Positions 59,405 through 64,000 of a DNA stretch of 64,000 bases are shown here, in pieces (position 1 is the stretch's first letter; the number at the start of each line of letters is the position of its first letter). The notes under the pieces were generated by a model, which searched no databases, was not told the DNA's origin, and saw nothing but the letters and a program-made list of their open reading frames with translations. A program made the translations under genes and the position numbers. This stretch comes from Rhodamnia argentea. Its lineage: Eukaryota; Streptophyta; Magnoliopsida; Myrtales; Myrtaceae. The stretch spans positions 24,930,934 to 24,994,933 of the forward strand of contig NC_063151.1 in NCBI RefSeq assembly GCF_020921035.1. The letters are read 5' to 3'.

Positions 59405-62400
59405 TCAGAAAATCTTGAAAAGGAGGCCGCCATGAGTGGCAAAGAAGGGTGCAAACACGAGTGACTCCACTGCCATAAGCTTGATGAGGATGTTCAGAGA
59501 TGGGCCTGAGGTATCTTTAAGAGGGTCACCAATGGTATCTCCAATAACGGCTGCCTTGTGCGGCTCTGACCCCTTTGGACCGAGAGCCCTTGCATGCTCG
59601 GAAGCACCGGCCTAATGCAAAGAGCACATTACAAAACCTCTTTAGAAAAAGAATACACAAGTCCCGTAGATATTAGAGTGGGTTCAGAAAATTGGAAATG
59701 ATGTAGCCAGTAATTTCTGAGGGATCTGTACCTCAATATACTTCTTGGCATTGTCCCACGCACCGCCTGTATTTGATGCGGATATTGCTATCTGTGACGA
59801 GAAAATGACATCATCAGCTTATCCCTAACATACTCTGCTCTTGAAGGTTTTACTTAATCTTTTTTCAAGAATGAACCAGCATCCCAAAAAAAAAAAAAAT
59901 CACCTGAACACCAGAAACAAGAGCACCAGCAAGAACACCAGACAAAGTTTCCACACCAAAAAAGGTCCCTACAATGAGTGGGGTAAGTATGACGAGGGCA
60001 CCGGGTGGAATCATCTCTCTGATTGACGCATCAGTGGAGATTTTGACGCAAGTAGCATAGTCAGGTTTTGCATGGCCCTCCAGGAGGCCAGGGATGGTGT
60101 TGAACTGTCTGCGAACCTCCTCAACCATCTTCAGCGCTGCGCTTCCGACACTCTTCATGGTCATAGCAGAAAACCAGTAAGGAAGCATTGCACCCACCAT
60201 CAGACCAATGAAAACCCTTGGGCTCAAGACATCAACAGTAGAAATTGCTGCACGGCTCACAAAAGCTCCAAACAGGGCCAGAGACACGAGAGCTGCCGAT
60301 CCAATGGCAAATCCCTTCAAATATAGATACATTAAGTCATATTAGTCCAACAATTGGCAAAAGTTGACAGCAATTTTACTTTGTCCCCCTTTTCCAAAAG
60401 CAAAAGAGTGGCTAATCATTGAAATCAGAAAGGAAACGCCACAAATGAAATGGGACTATTGTTTTACTTTTCCAATTGCAGCAGTTGTGTTCCCGGCAGC
60501 ATCGAGAGCATCGGTTCTCTCACGAATTCGGTGACTCATTCCAGCCATCTCGGCAATACCTCCAGCATTGTCGCTTATAGGACCATAAGCATCGATGGCT
60601 AATCCAGTAGCAATAGTACTCAGCATTCCCAGAGCAGCCACTGCAATACCGTACATCGCAGCAAAACTGAAACTAACATAGATGCTTATTGCAATCGCAA
60701 AAATCGGAATAATAACGGATTTATATCCCAAGGCAAGACCGAAGATAACATTGGTAGCTGCTCCAGTTCTGCAGGAATCAGCAACATCTTGGACAGGACT
60801 GCAAAATAATTTATTGGCCATTAGTGTTTTTAAGTTGAGAAGAAACCAACTGTACCATTCTCGCTTATACCTGTAGGCATTGCTGGTGAAATATTCGGTA
60901 ACAAACCCAATTATCAGTCCAGCCCAAAGGCCAACACTGACGCACAAGAATATTTGCCTGCAAAGCCAGAACATCAGAGAATCTCTCAACCTCAGTATTC
61001 CTGTGTAAAATGAAGACTTGCAGCCCAGCTGTCAGACAACCACGTTAGTAATTCATGTCATGAAATTTAACATTTCCATCATATTCAATCAACTCAAGGT
61101 ACAAACTAATTATGGAATCATAAAACCATGGAACAAGAAAATTCATGATCTTTAATAGTTCGTTTAGTAGCTAAATGTGCGAGGAAGAAAGGATAAATAC
61201 AGGATACCCAAAACAGAGCTACCTACATAACCTCAAACGGGAGCAAAACACAACACCAGAATCAAAATCGCTCACTTCCTTCAAGTGCCAGTATAAAATA
61301 ACAACATTAAGAATGGACAATGAAGCGCATTTCAAGCATTAAGAATAAAATGATAAAAAAAGCTTACCAATTCTTCACAACTTTCTGTTCCCCAAAGTTG
61401 AAAATAGTGAAAGATGATGGAAGTGCAATCCAAGTGACTATAGCAATTCCCACAGTCATTAAGGCAGTCGAGATGATGAGTTGCCTCTTCAATGCCGGCT
61501 CAATTTCTTTCACAGACTTAATTTCAAAAAAGTCAGTGGCAAAGAGTGTCGTGAGCAAGCAGACAAGGATGCCTACAGAACTAATTAACAGGGGATAGCA
61601 CATTGCAGTGAAGTCGTGGTTAATCCCAAAAGAGGAGATGGACGCAACAACAAGTGCAGCACAGGAAGATTCAGCATATGAGCCAAAAAGATCAGACCCC
61701 ATTCCAGCAATATCTCCAACGTTATCACCAACATTGTCAGCAATTACCTACATAAAAAAATTGCTTCACTCTACAATTTTGGAACTGGAACTGGAATGAA
61801 AACTTCTATATAGACCTAGACCTGACAAACAGACTGATAGCCATACTAGAACCCAAATAAGTGATATGACTTACAGCTGGGTTTCTTGGATCATCTTCAG
61901 GTATGTTTCTCTCAACCTTCCCAACAAGATCAGCTCCAACATCGGCAGCCTTGGTGTAAATGCCACCACCAACTCTTCCAAATAGAGCCATGGAAGATCC
62001 ACCAAGACCATAGCCAGTAATAGCCTCAAAAAGACCTTCCCAATCATCTCCATAATACAACTTGAAGAGATTGATGGTGACAAAAAGTACCAAAAGACCA
62101 TTGGAAGCAAGTAGAAAGCCCATTACTGCACCAGACCTGAATGCGGTAATAAATGCTTTCCCAACGCCTTTCTTGCTTCCAAAGTCGTCCTTGCATTAGC
62201 ATAAGTCGCGATCTTCATTCCAAGGTAGCCAGATAGGATTGAGGTGAAACCACCAAGCAAGAACGATACTGTACTGAAGATGGCAGTGTAAAGCGCAGGC
62301 TTGCACATCCTTGATGGGTCATAAGTGCAAGGCTGGCTCTTAGTACTGAAGCCCTCAACAGAACCAAGAAACAGGAAGATCAACATTGCAAAGGCAATCA

Positions 62401-62448
62401 TGAAAACTCCAACATACTGATACTCGGTAAATAGAAAAGATGTCGCAC
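59405..62448 (-). CDS. AVP1: Vacuolar K+-dependent H+-pyrophosphatase, partial, one frameshift
   Basis: Seven exons on the minus strand: 61875-62448, 61368-61748, 60871-60957, 60468-60798, 59904-60314, 59732-59791, 59405-59611. They cover the protein from [16 protein letters not shown] to the end GGLLFKIF. The catalytic acidic motifs are all there: [28 protein letters not shown] and [28 protein letters not shown] carries the Ala typical of the K+-dependent type I pump. The enzyme uses pyrophosphate to pump protons into the vacuole. Two oddities. First, near 62164-62170 one base is missing: the frame reads [10 protein letters not shown] where the family has [16 protein letters not shown], and the family frame resumes right after. 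Second, the first coding exon (about 88 residues) was not found, so it lies beyond the window or is lost. All other exons are intact. Confidence 0.9.
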
Positions 62449-64000
62449 CTGTTACATCCACATGTCCACAAGTCAATCATTTTTCAGTTGCATATGCTTA
62501 GAAACGTCATTTCAATGATCGAGTTACTAATACCAATGTATCTCCATCAAAAAAGAAGAAAAGGGAGGATAGCAGATATGGAGAAGACAAACAAAGATCT
62601 ACAAGCATGACATATGCGTTGATTAGAATGGCTAGCTCCCACATAATAACTACTCATAGTGGTCATTATGAATTTATCCCATCGCATCAAAATATGCATA
62701 CGAGAGAATTCTCTGTCATTTCTTCCTGGCACAATGATCTGCAGAAGCTTTGAAAGCTGCTTGCAAAATTCTCAAACAGCAACAAATCATGGTAAGGACT
62801 ACACAAATATTTTTTGGCATTGGAAATGACATAAAGTATAAGTACCAAGATTTTTTGGAAATCCTGCTACATTACGTTTTTTTTTATGTTTATAGTGTTG
62901 TATATGTTTAGATCATGAAAAGGGATTCCCTACTTCCATATAGTGAGGAAGCCCTAAGGTCCATCCCCAACATTGATTTCTGTTCTGCCAACATCAAGGC
63001 CCATTTACTGTCTATTTTTATTTAGGCGGCAAGACGATGAGGGGAAGTCTGGATGAGAAGACTGATAGAACCGTGGCTTTCTATTTACTTCATTTCAAAG
63101 GTAAGAGCCACATATTACTCAGAAGATTTTGATTTAAAGCATGTGAAGCAACTAACACTTATAAGCTAACTTCATTTTCGACTGAAATCTGCATAGCTTT
63201 CTTGTTTGGAGATCAGCCCCTTCCGTATTGCAATTTAGACTGTTGAAACGGACAATTTGTTAAGAGTAGCAATTACATCCTCAAAAGCATGTGCATTGCA
63301 CAGTGTATGCGCATGGTCGCCACTCTTCTTGTGATAAAAACCACCCATGTTTGATGTGAGAAATTTACACATCTTCAAAGCTAGGAGGTGAATCAACATC
63401 CCGTGCACATCAACATATTCCAAAATTATGAGAGGGGAAACAACCTAATGATTTGTTTTGTAAAGATTGTTCTGCTTATGCAACAACCTTCACATAAAAG
63501 ACTTAACTATTCCGATGAGACCATTTTGACAATTTTGCTAAGAAGGGAATCAAAGTTGAACACAGTCATCAAGGTGGCTTCAAACCCAGTTGGCGAGTTG
63601 ATTGAGTTTTGGGAAATGACTTACGTTGTAGCTGAAGCCATTTCCTGAACATAGAAATAGGAGCTCTAGGATTGCTTTAGCGTTTCCTTGGAATTCACGT
63701 GCAAGTCACGTGATTCAGCTCTATAGAGCTCGGACCCGGTCAAGATCCGAACAAAATAAGACCGACTTCATTTATGTACATAAGACGAAAATGATAAACG
63801 CCAGCCCATTTTTATATGCCCAGAAGACGAAAATGAAAAGGGCCACACTACACCGCTTGGTGCTCCTCACGTTGTTCCATACGACAATAATATTCAACAC
63901 TATCCTTATCATAAAAATAAACAAAAACCAAAACCTCGAAAACCATGCTTTCTGCAGCTTGAGCGGCCCTGAAAACCCTAACGAAAACTCTTTGACACTG
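62449..64000. other. Probable first intron or 5' flank of the H+-PPase gene
   Basis: No sequence like the H+-PPase N-terminus was seen on the minus strand here, and no other gene is supported. A splice acceptor for the exon at 62448 is clear (ctg on the plus strand at 62449-62451), so this stretch is most simply a long first intron that continues past the window edge. Confidence 0.45.

Overview
This window is nuclear DNA of a flowering plant, almost certainly a eudicot. It has intron-rich genes with GT-AG splice sites, AT-rich intergenic DNA full of small foldback transposons, and proteins that match angiosperm families closely. The many GGTTC/GAACC-rich repeats and small foldback elements recall Myrtales genomes, but that is a weak impression. 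Gene structures below were read by hand from splice signals, reading frame and recalled family sequences. No alignment was run.

Layout. 0-6 kb: a small SAM-domain gene (minus) and an AVT6E-type amino-acid transporter (minus). 6-18 kb: a gene-poor stretch with at least four foldback/MITE-like elements and a broken TGA-type bZIP factor fragment lying between two long inverted repeats. 18.4-26.5 kb: a complete TOPLESS co-repressor gene with 25 coding exons (plus). 28.3-32.5 kb: a complete chloroplast CobW/PTAC17-type metal-handling GTPase (plus). 39.1-40.6 kb: a divergent PIP2 aquaporin (plus). 41.0-42.3 kb: a PAF1/ELF7 pseudogene (minus). 42.8-46.9 kb: a decayed second copy of the 3' half of the PTAC17-like gene and its downstream DNA. 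47.2-49.7 kb: a small, very acidic protein (plus). 50.7-53.0 kb: a complete calcineurin-B-like EF-hand protein (minus). 56.9-58.6 kb: a complete 2-oxoglutarate/Fe(II) dioxygenase (plus). 59.4-62.4 kb: the vacuolar H+-pyrophosphatase (minus), running towards the right edge, with its first coding exon not found and a one-base frameshift.

The genes do not form a pathway; this is an ordinary plant gene neighbourhood. I found no convincing new biological system. The most interesting signals are genome-evolution events: the PTAC17 segmental duplication, the PAF1 and TGA relics, the TIR/TSD-defined foldback elements (one with a perfect 10-bp TSD, two with 8-bp TSDs), the unusual tail of the aquaporin, a GC-AG intron in TOPLESS, and the frameshift in the proton pump.
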